NCBI RefSeq assembly: GCF_030123505.1
Contig: NZ_CP126115.1
Coordinates: 4,230,001 to 4,294,000, forward strand
Direction of reading: 5' to 3'
Length of the DNA: 64,000 bases
Source: Neobacillus sp. YX16
GTDB lineage: Bacteria; Bacillota; Bacilli; Bacillales; Cytobacillaceae
Part shown: one piece after another, positions 16,723 to 25,237 of the stretch
How positions within the stretch are numbered: position 1 is the first letter of the stretch
Layout: the number at the start of each line of letters is the position of its first letter
The notes under the pieces: generated by a model
Databases searched by the model: none
What the model saw: the letters and a program-made list of their open reading frames with translations, nothing else
What the model was told of the DNA's origin: nothing
Position numbers and translations under genes: made by a program

Positions 16723-17337
16723 TTAAACTTGCTTATCTAATTGTTTTCTTCTGTTTGTAATGAGTTGGATAATTGAACCAACAAATACTAATGCTGCTCC
16801 AACTACAAGAATATTAAAGATATTCGATCCTGTATTAGGAAGTTTCGGTCCATCTGCAGGTAGAATTCCACCCAGGGTTCCTTCTACATATATTTTAAAC
16901 TCAAATTCACTACTAAGCCCTTGATATTCATTTCCTAATTCAGAGGGTATTTCAACTTTAAATATTAAATTTTCTGAATCCCCACTAAATAATTTCCTTG
17001 GGTCTAATTTATTAAAATCACTAAGCTCACCCTTAAACAGGATTTTTTCTTCATCATAAATTTGTAGTAAAAGTTTTTTATAAAATTTTTCAGAACCGGA
17101 AAAGTATTTATTTGAAAGTATATATTTAAAATCCTGTTTACCATTATTTAAGATATTCAATTCTTTCGTAAGGTGGTCTCCTGGTTTTAAATTTTTCATG
17201 CTAAAGAAAGTGGTATGAGGACTGGTAGAGATATCAATTTCATTAATATTTTCTTCTGCTCTAACATTGGTAAATGGGTTAACAAGTGTTACGCAACTGA
17301 CAATAAATAATATTAAAAAGATATTTTTTGATTTCAT
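16723..17337 (-). CDS. LPXTG-anchored TasA-like protein
   Basis: A 204-residue exported protein with an N-terminal signal peptide, one beta-rich domain and a C-terminal sortase signal: LPNTG, a hydrophobic stretch and NRRKQL. The middle has IDISTSPHTTFFSMKN and LKPGD, matching the F-x-x-x-N-(L/M)KPGD core of TasA and of the PxKF protein at 20899. It is therefore probably a TasA/camelysin-fold protein bound to peptidoglycan. It is the last gene downstream of tapA-sipW-tasA but behind a strong terminator. No sortase gene is in the window. Confidence 0.8.
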   Translation of the reverse strand: MKSKNIFLILFIVSCVTLVNPFTNVRAEENINEIDISTSPHTTFFSMKNLKPGDHLTKELNILNNGKQDFKYILSNKYFSGSEKFYKKLLLQIYDEEKILFKGELSDFNKLDPRKLFSGDSENLIFKVEIPSELGNEYQGLSSEFEFKIYVEGTLGGILPADGPKLPNTGSNIFNILVVGAALVFVGSIIQLITNRRKQLDKQV

Positions 17338-17375
17338 TTAACTCCCTCTAATACAAGTCATGATTTTAATAGGAT

Positions 17376-17402
17376 AAAAGGTGGGGTGAGTCCCCACCTT
17401 CT
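17376..17402 (-). terminator. Terminator after tasA
   Basis: Stem AAGGTGGGG/CCCCACCTT on the minus strand with TTTTA following; separates tasA from the LPXTG gene. Confidence 0.8.
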
Positions 17403-17420
17403 TTAAAAATATAGTACTGA

Positions 17421-18311
17421 TTAGTTATCTCCTGGGACATCCGTTCCTGGTACAACCGGTGTTTCTGACCCTGTTTCTGAAATATTTTTAGCCTCGTTCG
17501 ACCAGATAACTTGACTTGCACCTTCTACATTTCCATTACCATTTTGTTGAATGTACTCATTTCCTTTTAAGTAACCGTTGTCAACGCCAGGTGCAACTGA
17601 AGTTCCTGCATATTGAGTTGCTGTCAGAACGAATTGGAACTTCGCAGAGTCGCCTTGGAAGCGATTTTGGTTAGTACCATCATCATGGAATTTAATAGTA
17701 ATCTGTACTCCATCTTTATCATCAGGAGTTACTGGCAATCCTGTAGGAGTCAAATTAATAGTATCAGTAGCAGTATCATAGAAAGGTGCTTTAATCTTAG
17801 TTGCTAAAGATCCAGAACCATTAAGTGGATTAGCTTCCCATAGATCATACAACGTTGTAGTTGTAGCAATTGCATCACCATTTTCCGACTGTTTAAATAC
17901 TTGTATATTGTTATTAGGATCTGGTTCTATTTGACCTCTCAAGACAGTTACGTGAAACTGTTTTAGGAAATCCTTCATTGCATTGTGATCTCCAGTTTGT
18001 GAACCCAATGCATCTTTAAAATCAGCAGGATTCGCGTTGAGTTCCATTAAAACCTTTTGAATTGCTAACGATCCATCTGCATCTAACTTAAACATTCTTG
18101 AAACAGAGTCTCCAGGCTTCAGATTGGCTAGGTCAAAATTAATTGGAGTACCTTCTTCTGCTACTTTAATAGCCAAATCTAATGTACCATTTGCTAATTT
18201 ATTGTTGATTGTGTCAACATCATTGAAGTATGCAAATGTTCCTCCTCCAACCAAAGATAATCCTAATGCTGCTGATGCCATCCCTAAACCTAATTTCTTC
18301 TTAATACTCAT
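17421..18311 (-). CDS. tasA: TasA/CalY family biofilm fibre protein
   Basis: A 296-residue secreted protein of the TasA/camelysin family, the major protein fibre of Bacillus biofilm matrix. The signal region SIKKKLGLGMASAALGLSLVGGGTFAYFND is the form cut by SipW. It is followed by the NLKPGDSVSRMFKL motif and a QFVLTATQY strand. The C-terminus ends in a Pro/Thr/Gly-rich tail without a sortase signal. The ATG at 18311 has TTGGAGGAG upstream, although the frame is open far into sipW. A small hairpin CCTCAT/ATGAGG lies just before the ribosome site. Confidence 0.9.
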   Translation of the reverse strand: MSIKKKLGLGMASAALGLSLVGGGTFAYFNDVDTINNKLANGTLDLAIKVAEEGTPINFDLANLKPGDSVSRMFKLDADGSLAIQKVLMELNANPADFKDALGSQTGDHNAMKDFLKQFHVTVLRGQIEPDPNNNIQVFKQSENGDAIATTTTLYDLWEANPLNGSGSLATKIKAPFYDTATDTINLTPTGLPVTPDDKDGVQITIKFHDDGTNQNRFQGDSAKFQFVLTATQYAGTSVAPGVDNGYLKGNEYIQQNGNGNVEGASQVIWSNEAKNISETGSETPVVPGTDVPGDN

Positions 18312-18396
18312 TTTTTCTCCTCCAATTTTCCCCTCATCTAATGAGGTATGTAATTTTTTATATTGAACCCTTATTTTCATAAGGAGTACAACCGAA

Positions 18397-18975
18397 TTAA
18401 ACTGTTTCTTGTACATCTTTTGGTTTTTTTGAGCCATCAATTTCTCTAAGTGCTTTAAAAATTGTAAAACCTGAGTAACAGAGTAGAAGTAAACCTGGTA
18501 AAACCAATAATAGTGCTGCTCCATTTTTTGATTTAGCAAAATCTACTAAATATCCAGCATATGGAATAGTGAAGCCCACATATTTACCAACAACATTCTG
18601 AGCCAAAGTTAAGTCTGGATCTGCATTATCGTTGTTATCCCCTTTAGTTTTATACATAACTTGATTATCATTTTTAATTACTTCAACAATTCTGTGGGTG
18701 GCGAATGTGTCTTCATTACCAAGCATGAATGTAATTACATCACCCTTATTCAAGTCAGTTGGATTCTGTAAGGGCTTAATTGCAATAATTGAACCAGTTT
18801 TGAATGTCGGTTCCATCGAACCAGATAATACTGTTTTCAATTGGTAACCTAAGAATGATGGTTGACCACCAGAAGCCTTAGATGAAACAACTACAAATAT
18901 CATGAAGATTAGGAGTAAGAAAAGTATCCCTGTGATTAAATTGCTTATTATTTTCAACATTTTTTTTATTGTCAT
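18397..18975 (-). CDS. sipW: Signal peptidase I, SipW type
   Basis: An ER-type signal peptidase dedicated to TasA and TapA. In the 192-residue protein catalytic Ser53 lies in LSGSMEPTF, and His94 in FATHRIVEV replaces the lysine of ordinary bacterial signal peptidases. There is one N-terminal and one C-terminal membrane segment (ALLLVLPGLLLLCYSGF). It lies between tapA and tasA as in B. subtilis. Confidence 0.92.
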   Translation of the reverse strand: MTIKKMLKIISNLITGILFLLLIFMIFVVVSSKASGGQPSFLGYQLKTVLSGSMEPTFKTGSIIAIKPLQNPTDLNKGDVITFMLGNEDTFATHRIVEVIKNDNQVMYKTKGDNNDNADPDLTLAQNVVGKYVGFTIPYAGYLVDFAKSKNGAALLLVLPGLLLLCYSGFTIFKALREIDGSKKPKDVQETV

Positions 18976-19015
18976 GAAACCTCACCTATTCATAATTTAT
19001 TAATCTTGAATTCTA

Positions 19016-20146
19016 TTATTTCTTAATTAATACATCACTTAAGACTACACCTTGAGACTCATTTTGAGGTACAGTAGTATCAAATGTAACGATCTTATAA
19101 GTATACGGAGTGTCATACTTAACATCATTGTCCATATAGGATGTAATAATATTTCCCTTATATACCGGTACATTATTTTTGTAGATTATTATCCCTGCTA
19201 AATCACTATCTGTTGGATTTTTCCAAGTTAGATTGATTTTTTCACTGCTACCATTTTGACCCCATCCCTTATTTACCAGCGTTACATCTCCTGGGGGGTG
19301 ATTATCAAATTCTTCCTCTACTGGTTGATCTGCAGACCCACTGGTTGATACCTCAATTGTTTCCCCAAAAGATTCTTTCTTTGAACTATTTACTGTTGTA
19401 ATTTTATAAGTATAAGTTGTTTTTAGAGCTAAACCAGTATCTTCATAAGTTTCAACAGCTATGTTACTTTCAATTAACATGTTATTTCGATAAATGTTAA
19501 TTTTTTTATAATCGGTATTTTTCGAATTATTCCAAGATAGTGTTACTGATTTTTCATTAACATTTGCGATTAAATTTTGCACTTCAGGAATAATATTTAC
19601 CTTACCTTGTGAGACTTCACAATTTAATTCTATTGTTCCGCTCCAAGGGCCCTTCCCGACACTATTTCCATTTGCATGACCTGTTTCATGGTATGCTTTA
19701 AATTTGTAATTTCCATTTTTTGTTGGTTCGTAATGGATTTCATATATTTCTCCGTTATTAGGAATTGGGAAAGTTCCTTCAAATACTTTTTCCCCATTCT
19801 TTGGATTACCAGTTTCACTCCAATAAATTTCATATTTTGTAAGTTCATGGTCAACACTTTCTCCAGTATTGGTAAAACTAGCAAATATACCTTTCTCGCA
19901 AGTACCACCTTGAGAAACTTCTTGCAATGAACTTTTCTCCCAATTCCCATCATCTGGTGGATACTTTTCTTCCCAATTAGCGTGAAGTGTATTTTGAATA
20001 ACTTCTAAATCATTAAAATAAGCACCAGTATCAGTTGTTAGATACGATCCAGATATTATTAGGAGATACCAGATTGCTACGATTTGAGCTGCTATTATCA
20101 GTTTTTTGCTTTTGGTTCTGAATTTTCTCAATCGAGTTTTTCGAAT
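19016..20146 (-). CDS. tapA: TapA-like fibre anchor with two FN3 domains
   Basis: A 376-residue exported protein. A membrane/signal segment (KLIIAAQIVAIWYLLIISGSY) leads to GAYFND, typical of SipW substrates. The next ~130 residues match TapA, with CEKGIFASFTNTGE, KYEIYWSETGNPKNG and YKFKAY before ELNC. Two fibronectin type III-like domains follow (PEVQNLIANV and PPGDVTLVNKGWG), which B. subtilis TapA lacks. The only start fitting the AAGGAGGGG ribosome site and the promoter at 20173-20201 is an ATT at 20146; an alternative ATG at 20239 has a weaker AAGGAAG. First gene of tapA-sipW-tasA. Confidence 0.8.
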   Translation of the reverse strand: MRKTRLRKFRTKSKKLIIAAQIVAIWYLLIISGSYLTTDTGAYFNDLEVIQNTLHANWEEKYPPDDGNWEKSSLQEVSQGGTCEKGIFASFTNTGESVDHELTKYEIYWSETGNPKNGEKVFEGTFPIPNNGEIYEIHYEPTKNGNYKFKAYHETGHANGNSVGKGPWSGTIELNCEVSQGKVNIIPEVQNLIANVNEKSVTLSWNNSKNTDYKKINIYRNNMLIESNIAVETYEDTGLALKTTYTYKITTVNSSKKESFGETIEVSTSGSADQPVEEEFDNHPPGDVTLVNKGWGQNGSSEKINLTWKNPTDSDLAGIIIYKNNVPVYKGNIITSYMDNDVKYDTPYTYKIVTFDTTVPQNESQGVVLSDVLIKK

Positions 20147-20164
20147 GGTTCTCCCCTCCTTATT

Positions 20165-20427
20165 CGTTCTAAATAATAGGTGTTTCTTTTTTTGGAGTCT
20201 ATTAAGAACGAAGTTGGTGACTTTTTTTTTCATGTTCATCGACTTCCTTGAAAACCTTATTTTGTTCTTTGTAACGAACTTATGTATTGAGTATAAAACA
20301 AAATAACGAACTTGAAAAACCTCAAAAAAGACCATTTTTTCTTAATAAAGAACACTTTTGTTCGATTTCCTCGTTTTATCTCCTATTTTCTCATTATTTT
20401 GTATTTTATAAAGAATATTTCGTTCTA
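20165..20427. promoter_or_regulatory. Cluster of SinR-like operator boxes
   Basis: The known SinR box is GTTCTYT. Exact matches lie at 20264-20270 (plus) and 20347-20353 (minus). Near matches with GTTCT or CGAAC cores lie at 20165, 20203, 20273, 20305, 20360 and 20421. They fill the gap between tapA and sinR and overlap both promoters. Confidence 0.65.
20173..20201 (-). promoter_or_regulatory. tapA promoter flanked by SinR-like boxes
   Basis: Minus strand: -35 TAGACT (20201-20196), 17-base spacer, -10 TATTAT (20178-20173). SinR-like boxes abut it on both sides: GTTCTTA at 20209-20203 and a GAAC half-site near the start point at 20170-20165. Confidence 0.6.
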
Positions 20428-20433
20428 TATAAT
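20405..20433 (+). promoter_or_regulatory. Candidate sinR promoter
   Basis: -35 TTTATA and -10 TATAAT with a 17-base spacer; a CGTTCTA box sits directly upstream of the -10, which would allow SinR to act on its own gene. Confidence 0.5.
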
Positions 20434-20482
20434 GTATTTAGTATGTGAATTTCTTTTTTCTATTTTAGGAGATGAAGGTGAT

Positions 20483-20830
20483 ATGATCGGGAAGAGGATT
20501 AAACGGTTACGACAGGAAAAAGGGTATTCCATTACGGAATTGGGAAGGTTAGCTGATGTTTCGAAATCTTACTTAAGCCAGCTTGAGAGAGGTTTACAGA
20601 CCAATCCGTCTCTTCAATTTCTCGTTAAGGTTTCTAAGCCATTAGATACAAGTATTGATTTTCTATTACAGGAATCTAAAGTACTTAAATGTGGCGATAC
20701 CGAACTTGATGAGGAATGGAAGGTATTAATTCGCCAGGCCATTGAAGATGGCTTAAAGAAAGAAGATTTCCATGATTACCGAAAGTACATAAAATTCCAG
20801 GAATGGATGAAAGTACAGAAAAAATCATAA
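20483..20830 (+). CDS. sinR: SinR-type biofilm repressor
   Basis: A 115-residue DNA-binding protein. The N-terminal Cro/C1-type helix-turn-helix reads GYSITELGRLADVSKSYLSQ and is followed by QTNPSLQFLVKVS. The C-terminal Sin dimerisation helix is LDEEWKVLIRQAIEDGLKKEDF and ends FQEWMKVQKK. This is the SinR layout, the repressor of tapA-sipW-tasA. No sinI antagonist gene lies beside it. The ATG at 20483 has AAGGTGAT upstream; earlier in-frame starts have no ribosome site. It is divergent from tapA. Confidence 0.92.
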   Translation: MIGKRIKRLRQEKGYSITELGRLADVSKSYLSQLERGLQTNPSLQFLVKVSKPLDTSIDFLLQESKVLKCGDTELDEEWKVLIRQAIEDGLKKEDFHDYRKYIKFQEWMKVQKKS

Positions 20831-20835
20831 AAAAT

Positions 20836-20871
20836 TGCCCCCATTCGTTTAATAGAATGAGGGCATTTTTC
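20836..20871 (+). terminator. Terminator of sinR
   Basis: Stem TGCCCCCATTC/GAATGAGGGCA with Ts on both strands; shared with the converging TasA-like gene. Confidence 0.8.
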
Positions 20872-20898
20872 TTGTCTAAGATCTTAGGTTTATATATT

Positions 20899-21750
20899 TT
20901 ATGGTGCATTTGAACGGTTTCCATGATTTAATACTTCAAATGTTCTATTACAATATACTTTGTTATCAACATATACAGTTGCTGTATACCATTGGTCAGT
21001 CATTACTGGGTAATCAAATGGTGAGAACTGAGCATGATAGTGTGGTGGATTAACTTTCTGCAAATCTAAGTTTTCCTTTTCTGTAGTAAATACATACTTA
21101 ACCTTGTCTCCATTAGTAGAAGGACCTGTTACTTCTAAACGAACATTCTTTTGAATCACATTTTTTTCTGAACCTTCTATATGAAATTTAATCGGAACGG
21201 TTGATTTTTGATGTTGTGTAAAATTACGATTACTAAAAGGTGGTTCAAAACATTGATCACCAATCGGAATCTCTTCCTTATGACCTACTGCATTAAGTGC
21301 AAATGTAACGGAAGTTGATTTTCCTTGCGCTTCATTTCCTGTTTCATAAGGTAGTTCTACCATAAACGTCAAAGTATTACTTCCCTTAGCAGCAATTGTA
21401 CCAAGTGGAAACTCAGTGAAATCACTTAATTTTCCTTCATAAAGTAATTCCTCGCTATCTAAAACCCAAACTAAAAACTGATTGTATAAATAACTATCTC
21501 CAGAATCTTGATGTGAACTAATTGAATAATTGAAATCAAGGTTTCCATCATTATTTATTTCTAAAGTGGAAGTAGACCAATCCCCTGGTTTCATGTTCTT
21601 TACCTCAAATAAAAACTGTGCAGGGGTTGTAGAAATATCTACCTCATAATCTGACTCATCAGCTTTTGTATCTTTAACCTGAATTAAGAATATAATGACC
21701 AAAGATAAAAGAGTAGCAACACTAATAAATATAAACTTGACCCTTCTCAT
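20899..21750 (-). CDS. TasA-like protein with PxKF domain
   Basis: A 283-residue exported protein. After an N-terminal membrane/signal segment it has VDISTTPAQFLFEVKN and MKPGDW, aligning with the LPXTG protein at 16723 and with TasA. The C-terminal ~110 residues contain STVPIKFHI, matching PxKF domains of surface proteins. Two cysteines (in DQCFE and YCNRTF) could form a disulfide. No sortase signal is present. GAGAGGG precedes the ATG. A palindromic SinR-like operator lies about 180 bases upstream. Confidence 0.75.
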   Translation of the reverse strand: MRRVKFIFISVATLLSLVIIFLIQVKDTKADESDYEVDISTTPAQFLFEVKNMKPGDWSTSTLEINNDGNLDFNYSISSHQDSGDSYLYNQFLVWVLDSEELLYEGKLSDFTEFPLGTIAAKGSNTLTFMVELPYETGNEAQGKSTSVTFALNAVGHKEEIPIGDQCFEPPFSNRNFTQHQKSTVPIKFHIEGSEKNVIQKNVRLEVTGPSTNGDKVKYVFTTEKENLDLQKVNPPHYHAQFSPFDYPVMTDQWYTATVYVDNKVYCNRTFEVLNHGNRSNAP

Positions 21751-22135
21751 TTAAATCCCTCTCAGTACCTACACCAAAAGTGTAACAATTTAGTTGATCA
21801 TTGTAAGAATAGATATTCGAACTCTACCTCTTTAAAATAATAAACTTAAGATATTACCTCCCTCTTATTTACAATTTGTCTAACCATTTAAAAAGAATTT
21901 AATTTTGAAAATTTGACTAATCAACACTCGTTCTTTTTAAAGAACTATTTAGTTCATTATAAATTAAAATGATCTATTTAGAAATCTTTTTTAAGACATT
22001 AGTCCTATAAAAGGAGATTTTCTACAGTTAATTTTGCCGATCAAACCACCTGGAAAATTGATTGGTATTAAGGAAAGAAAAGCACAAATCAACATATTTC
22101 TAATTTCAACATTTACATTTAACAGATACATGAAA
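21751..22135. other. Gene-free interval upstream of the PxKF protein gene
   Basis: No convincing gene in these ~385 bases. They hold the SinR-like palindrome at 21930-21945, a possible minus-strand promoter just after it (TTGATT, 17 bases, TAAATT) and an orphan ribosome-site-like AGAGGGAGGTAAT at 21866-21854 that is followed at once by stops. Confidence 0.5.
21930..21945. promoter_or_regulatory. Palindromic SinR-like operator
   Basis: GTTCTTTTTAAAGAAC: two exact SinR boxes (GTTCTTT) in inverted orientation separated by two bases, upstream of the TasA-like gene at 20899-21750. Confidence 0.65.
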
Positions 22136-22175
22136 AAAAGGCCATCAGAGAACTTAATCTCTGATGGCCTTTTTC
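22136..22175 (-). terminator. Terminator of tatC
   Basis: Stem AAAAAGGCCATCAGAGA/TCTCTGATGGCCTTTTT, 17 pairs. Confidence 0.9.
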
Positions 22176-22183
22176 ACATGTAA

Positions 22184-22930
22184 TTATGCTTCTTCGGTAA
22201 ACTCTTTTTCTTCGTCTTGAAGCTTTTTCATTCGTTTCTTGTAGACAAACTTCGATAAATTAATCGAGATTTCATACAACAGTAATAATGGCAGTGTTAC
22301 TACAAAATCCGACATGAAATCCGGAGGTGTAATAACGATTGCAATCAAGATTAATACAAAGTATGCATATTTACGGATTTTCGCTAACACGAATGGGTTA
22401 ATTATACCTAATGATGTTAAGAACATAACGACCGCTGGTAATTCAAACAATACACCAAACGGAAGGGTCATATTCAAAATAAAACGGAAATATCGTTCTG
22501 CTGTAAAATTGGTTACAAACATATCCGCTCCCATACTGACTAAAAACTCGAGCACCATTGGGAAAATAATGAAGTAACCAAACGAAATTCCAACAATAAA
22601 TAGGATAAACAATGCTGGAATATAGGATAAGGTAATTTTTCTTTCTATCGGTTTAAGTGCAGGCTTCACAAACATCCATAATTGGCTGGCCAACACCGGA
22701 ATTGTACCCGTAATAGCAATAACTGTCGCAATCATAAAATAAACCCAAATAATATCACTCGGTCCGAGTACAATCAATTTGACATCAAGATCTCGAACGA
22801 TCCAATCGTAGATATCGGTCACATAAATGAATCCAACAATAAAAAAAACAACAAAAGCAACTGCGGAAATAATAATCCGTTTACGCAGTTCATCTAAATG
22901 ATCAACTAATTGCAATTCTTTATCTTCCAT
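22184..22930 (-). CDS. tatC: Twin-arginine translocase subunit TatC
   Basis: The 248-residue core of the twin-arginine protein export machine, which binds the signal peptide of folded substrates. It has six membrane segments and the conserved HLDELRKRI near the N-terminus, plus FVKPALKPIERKI and GILFELPAVV-like LPFGVLFELPAVV. The tail is charged. With tatA it forms a minimal TatAC pair. No Tat substrate gene such as phoD or efeB is adjacent. Confidence 0.95.
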   Translation of the reverse strand: MEDKELQLVDHLDELRKRIIISAVAFVVFFIVGFIYVTDIYDWIVRDLDVKLIVLGPSDIIWVYFMIATVIAITGTIPVLASQLWMFVKPALKPIERKITLSYIPALFILFIVGISFGYFIIFPMVLEFLVSMGADMFVTNFTAERYFRFILNMTLPFGVLFELPAVVMFLTSLGIINPFVLAKIRKYAYFVLILIAIVITPPDFMSDFVVTLPLLLLYEISINLSKFVYKKRMKKLQDEEKEFTEEA

Positions 22931-23023
22931 GTATTTCCCCTGCCAATTTCAAAGGTTGAAAAGAAATCCTTCTTTAGAAAAACTAGATTAACACCGTTTT
23001 TATAGTTTAAAAGAGAATTGAAG

Positions 23024-23056
23024 AAAAAAAGGTGCAAGAAAGATTCTTACACCTTA
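23024..23056 (-). terminator. Terminator between tatA and tatC
   Basis: Stem AAGGTGTAAGAA/TTCTTGCACCTT on the minus strand followed by seven Ts; may set the TatA:TatC ratio. Confidence 0.75.
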
Positions 23057-23248
23057 TTTAGTCAATTTTTGTTTTTCCTCATCGATATCTTTCATTACAT
23101 CGTCTGTTAATTCACGAGTAGACTTTTTGAATTCCTTCAACGTTTGTCCAAAGGCACGACCGATTTCAGGTAATTTCTTAGGTCCAAAGATGATGAGGGC
23201 TAGAGTTAAGATAAGGATTAATCCTGGTATTCCAATATTTGAGAACAT
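23054..23248 (-). CDS. tatA: Twin-arginine translocase subunit TatA
   Basis: A 64-residue pore-forming subunit. One membrane helix ([17 protein letters not shown]) is followed by the hinge [14 protein letters not shown] and an amphipathic helix, the diagnostic TatA layout. It is transcribed ahead of tatC, with a terminator-like hairpin between them that would favour TatA over TatC. Confidence 0.95.
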   Translation of the reverse strand: MFSNIGIPGLILILTLALIIFGPKKLPEIGRAFGQTLKEFKKSTRELTDDVMKDIDEEKQKLTK

Positions 23249-23473
23249 GCATTTACATCCCCTTTAGTTAATGATCTTTCTACTACGATTATAGTATTGA
23301 TATACCGTTTTGAGTAAAATATACGAAATAATTCATATTAATTTCACATTATTTATGAAAAATTACCTAGATGTGAAATTTGGCATTTATATATGAACCT
23401 TTTCCTCTTAACAATTTACCAAGAACGACACATGAAGTCAATGTAAAATGGCATACTGAATTGTATAAATATT

Positions 23474-23503
23474 TTGATAATTAGACGTTTATTCGTTTAT
23501 AAT
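23474..23503 (+). promoter_or_regulatory. Promoter of the 23543 gene
   Basis: -35 TTGATA (23474-23479), 18-base spacer, -10 TATAAT (23498-23503). Confidence 0.65.
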
Positions 23504-23542
23504 TTCATCAATAGGAACATATACTATTGGAAACTTAAATGA

Positions 23543-23797
23543 ATGGATGTGATGAAGATGGAATTTTCACTCAGTAGTTTTGATGGGGCCCTGCCAGTAG
23601 AAGTCACCATCGATGAAGAAAACGGAAGGTACATGATTCGCAAAAGTGACCGAAGTGGGGAATACTTTAATAGCCCTAATGAATTAATTCAATGGGTGAA
23701 AGCTCATTTCCACGAGGAAGACTTCTGCCATCCAAATGAATTCAGAGGAATGCTTGATAAACTTACTGATTATGAATTAAATGGTGCATATTTTTAA
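23543..23797 (+). CDS. Hypothetical small protein
   Basis: An 84-codon gene not recognised by sequence. It is acidic and soluble with no signal or membrane segment; it contains EVTIDEENGRYMIRKSDRSGEYF and ends LTDYELNGAYF. A good promoter lies upstream and a strong terminator follows, so it is a genuine single-gene unit. The start is uncertain: ATG codons at 23543, 23552 and 23558 are all in frame, and GGATGTGAT would serve the last. Divergent from tatA and convergent with dfrA. Confidence 0.7.
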   Translation: MDVMKMEFSLSSFDGALPVEVTIDEENGRYMIRKSDRSGEYFNSPNELIQWVKAHFHEEDFCHPNEFRGMLDKLTDYELNGAYF

Positions 23798-23800
23798 CAC

Positions 23801-23836
23801 TAAAAGAAGCATCGTTGTCGATGCTTCTTTCTTTAT
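23801..23836 (+). terminator. Terminator of the 23543 gene
   Basis: Stem AAAGAAGCATCG/CGATGCTTCTTT followed by T-rich sequence. Confidence 0.85.
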
Positions 23837-23860
23837 GACGTAATACTTCAACCTCCTGAG

Positions 23861-24361
23861 TTAACGGCTACCTTTTTTGATGCGATCATAAATTCTATAT
23901 TCGTACTTAAAAGGATTTTTCTCATCTTTTATTCCTTTTTCTGAGGAAACATGCTCCCACTGACGTTCATTGAACTCGGGGAAGTAGGTATCTCCCTCAA
24001 ACTCTTCTTCAATATGTGTGATATAAAGACGGTCTGCGTATTCAAAAGTTTCTTTGAAGATTTCTGCCCCGCCAATCACAAAAATTTCATCATCTTGATT
24101 TCTGCAATATTCAACAAATTCCTCGATTGAATAGAAAATGGTCAGATCATTGCCCTTATAATCCAGCTGCCGCGTAATTACGATATTTTCTCTGCCTGGA
24201 AGAACACGTCCGATGGATTCATGCGTTTTCCTGCCCATGGCAATCGGGTGCCCCATTGTCGTTCGTTTGAAGAACTTTAAATCCTCTGGTAAGTGCCATG
24301 GCAATTGATTGTCCTTGCCAATGACTCTGTTTTCATCCATAGCCACAATAAAGGAAATCAT
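23861..24361 (-). CDS. dfrA: Dihydrofolate reductase
   Basis: A 166-residue enzyme that reduces dihydrofolate to tetrahydrofolate with NADPH. It shows [28 protein letters not shown] (folate site, first residues), GRKTHESIG and FVIGGAEIF (cofactor site). It restores the folate oxidised by ThyA and overlaps thyA by four bases (ATGA), so the two are translationally coupled. Confidence 0.96.
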   Translation of the reverse strand: MISFIVAMDENRVIGKDNQLPWHLPEDLKFFKRTTMGHPIAMGRKTHESIGRVLPGRENIVITRQLDYKGNDLTIFYSIEEFVEYCRNQDDEIFVIGGAEIFKETFEYADRLYITHIEEEFEGDTYFPEFNERQWEHVSSEKGIKDEKNPFKYEYRIYDRIKKGSR

Positions 24362-25152
24362 ACGGAGACCGCTCCTTTAATATGTGGATGTGGATCATAG
24401 CCTTCTAAAACAAAATCTTCAAATGCAAAAGAAAAAATATCTTTTACATTTGGATTTATTTTCACTTTTGGTAATGTCCGTAGCTCGCGGCCCATCTGTA
24501 TATTGATTTGTTCAATATGATTTTGATAGATATGTACATCACCAAACGAGTGGATAAATTCTCCCGGCTCCAAGTCACATACTTGAGCAATCATCATTGT
24601 CAATAACGCGTAAGAGGCAATATTAAAAGGTACCCCAAGAAACACATCTGCAGAGCGCTGATACAACTGACATGATAATTTACCTTCTGAAACGTAAAAT
24701 TGGAACAAGCAGTGACATGGTGCTAACGCCATTTTATCAATCTCTGCGACATTCCAAGCATTCACAATCAGTCTCCGGGAATTAGGATTCGTCTTTATTT
24801 GATGAATTAACTCACTAATTTGATCTACCGTCGTGCCATCAGCACCGGTCCATGAACGCCATTGATGTCCATAAACAGGACCCAGCTCCCCGTTTTCATC
24901 TGCCCATTCATTCCAGATTCGCACACCATTTTCTTGTAGGTAACGGACATTGGTATCACCGTTTAAAAACCAAAGCAATTCATAAATAATTGACTTTAAG
25001 TGAAGCTTTTTAGTCGTTAATAATGGAAATCCTTCTGCTAAATCAAATCTCATTTGATAACCAAAAGTACTAATCGTCCCAGTTCCAGTACGGTCTCCCT
25101 TTTGCTGGCCATTTTTCAAAACATGCTCACATAGCTCTAAATATTGCTTCAA
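24358..25152 (-). CDS. thyA: Thymidylate synthase ThyA
   Basis: This enzyme methylates dUMP to dTMP using methylene-tetrahydrofolate. The catalytic cysteine is in [12 protein letters not shown], with [16 protein letters not shown] and HIYQNHIEQ following. Read from the TTG at 25152, which has AAGGGGAG eight bases upstream, it is 264 residues, the standard length of this class; the frame is open upstream to 25188 without a better start. It is the E. coli-like ThyA (ThyB of B. subtilis), paired with dfrA. Confidence 0.95.
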   Translation of the reverse strand: MKQYLELCEHVLKNGQQKGDRTGTGTISTFGYQMRFDLAEGFPLLTTKKLHLKSIIYELLWFLNGDTNVRYLQENGVRIWNEWADENGELGPVYGHQWRSWTGADGTTVDQISELIHQIKTNPNSRRLIVNAWNVAEIDKMALAPCHCLFQFYVSEGKLSCQLYQRSADVFLGVPFNIASYALLTMMIAQVCDLEPGEFIHSFGDVHIYQNHIEQINIQMGRELRTLPKVKINPNVKDIFSFAFEDFVLEGYDPHPHIKGAVSV

Positions 25153-25237
25153 AACTGACACTCCCCTTGTCTTACATATGTTTTTCATTTTATCATACCG
25201 AAGGCATAAGAATAAACCTTTCAGTTTACATGAAAGG

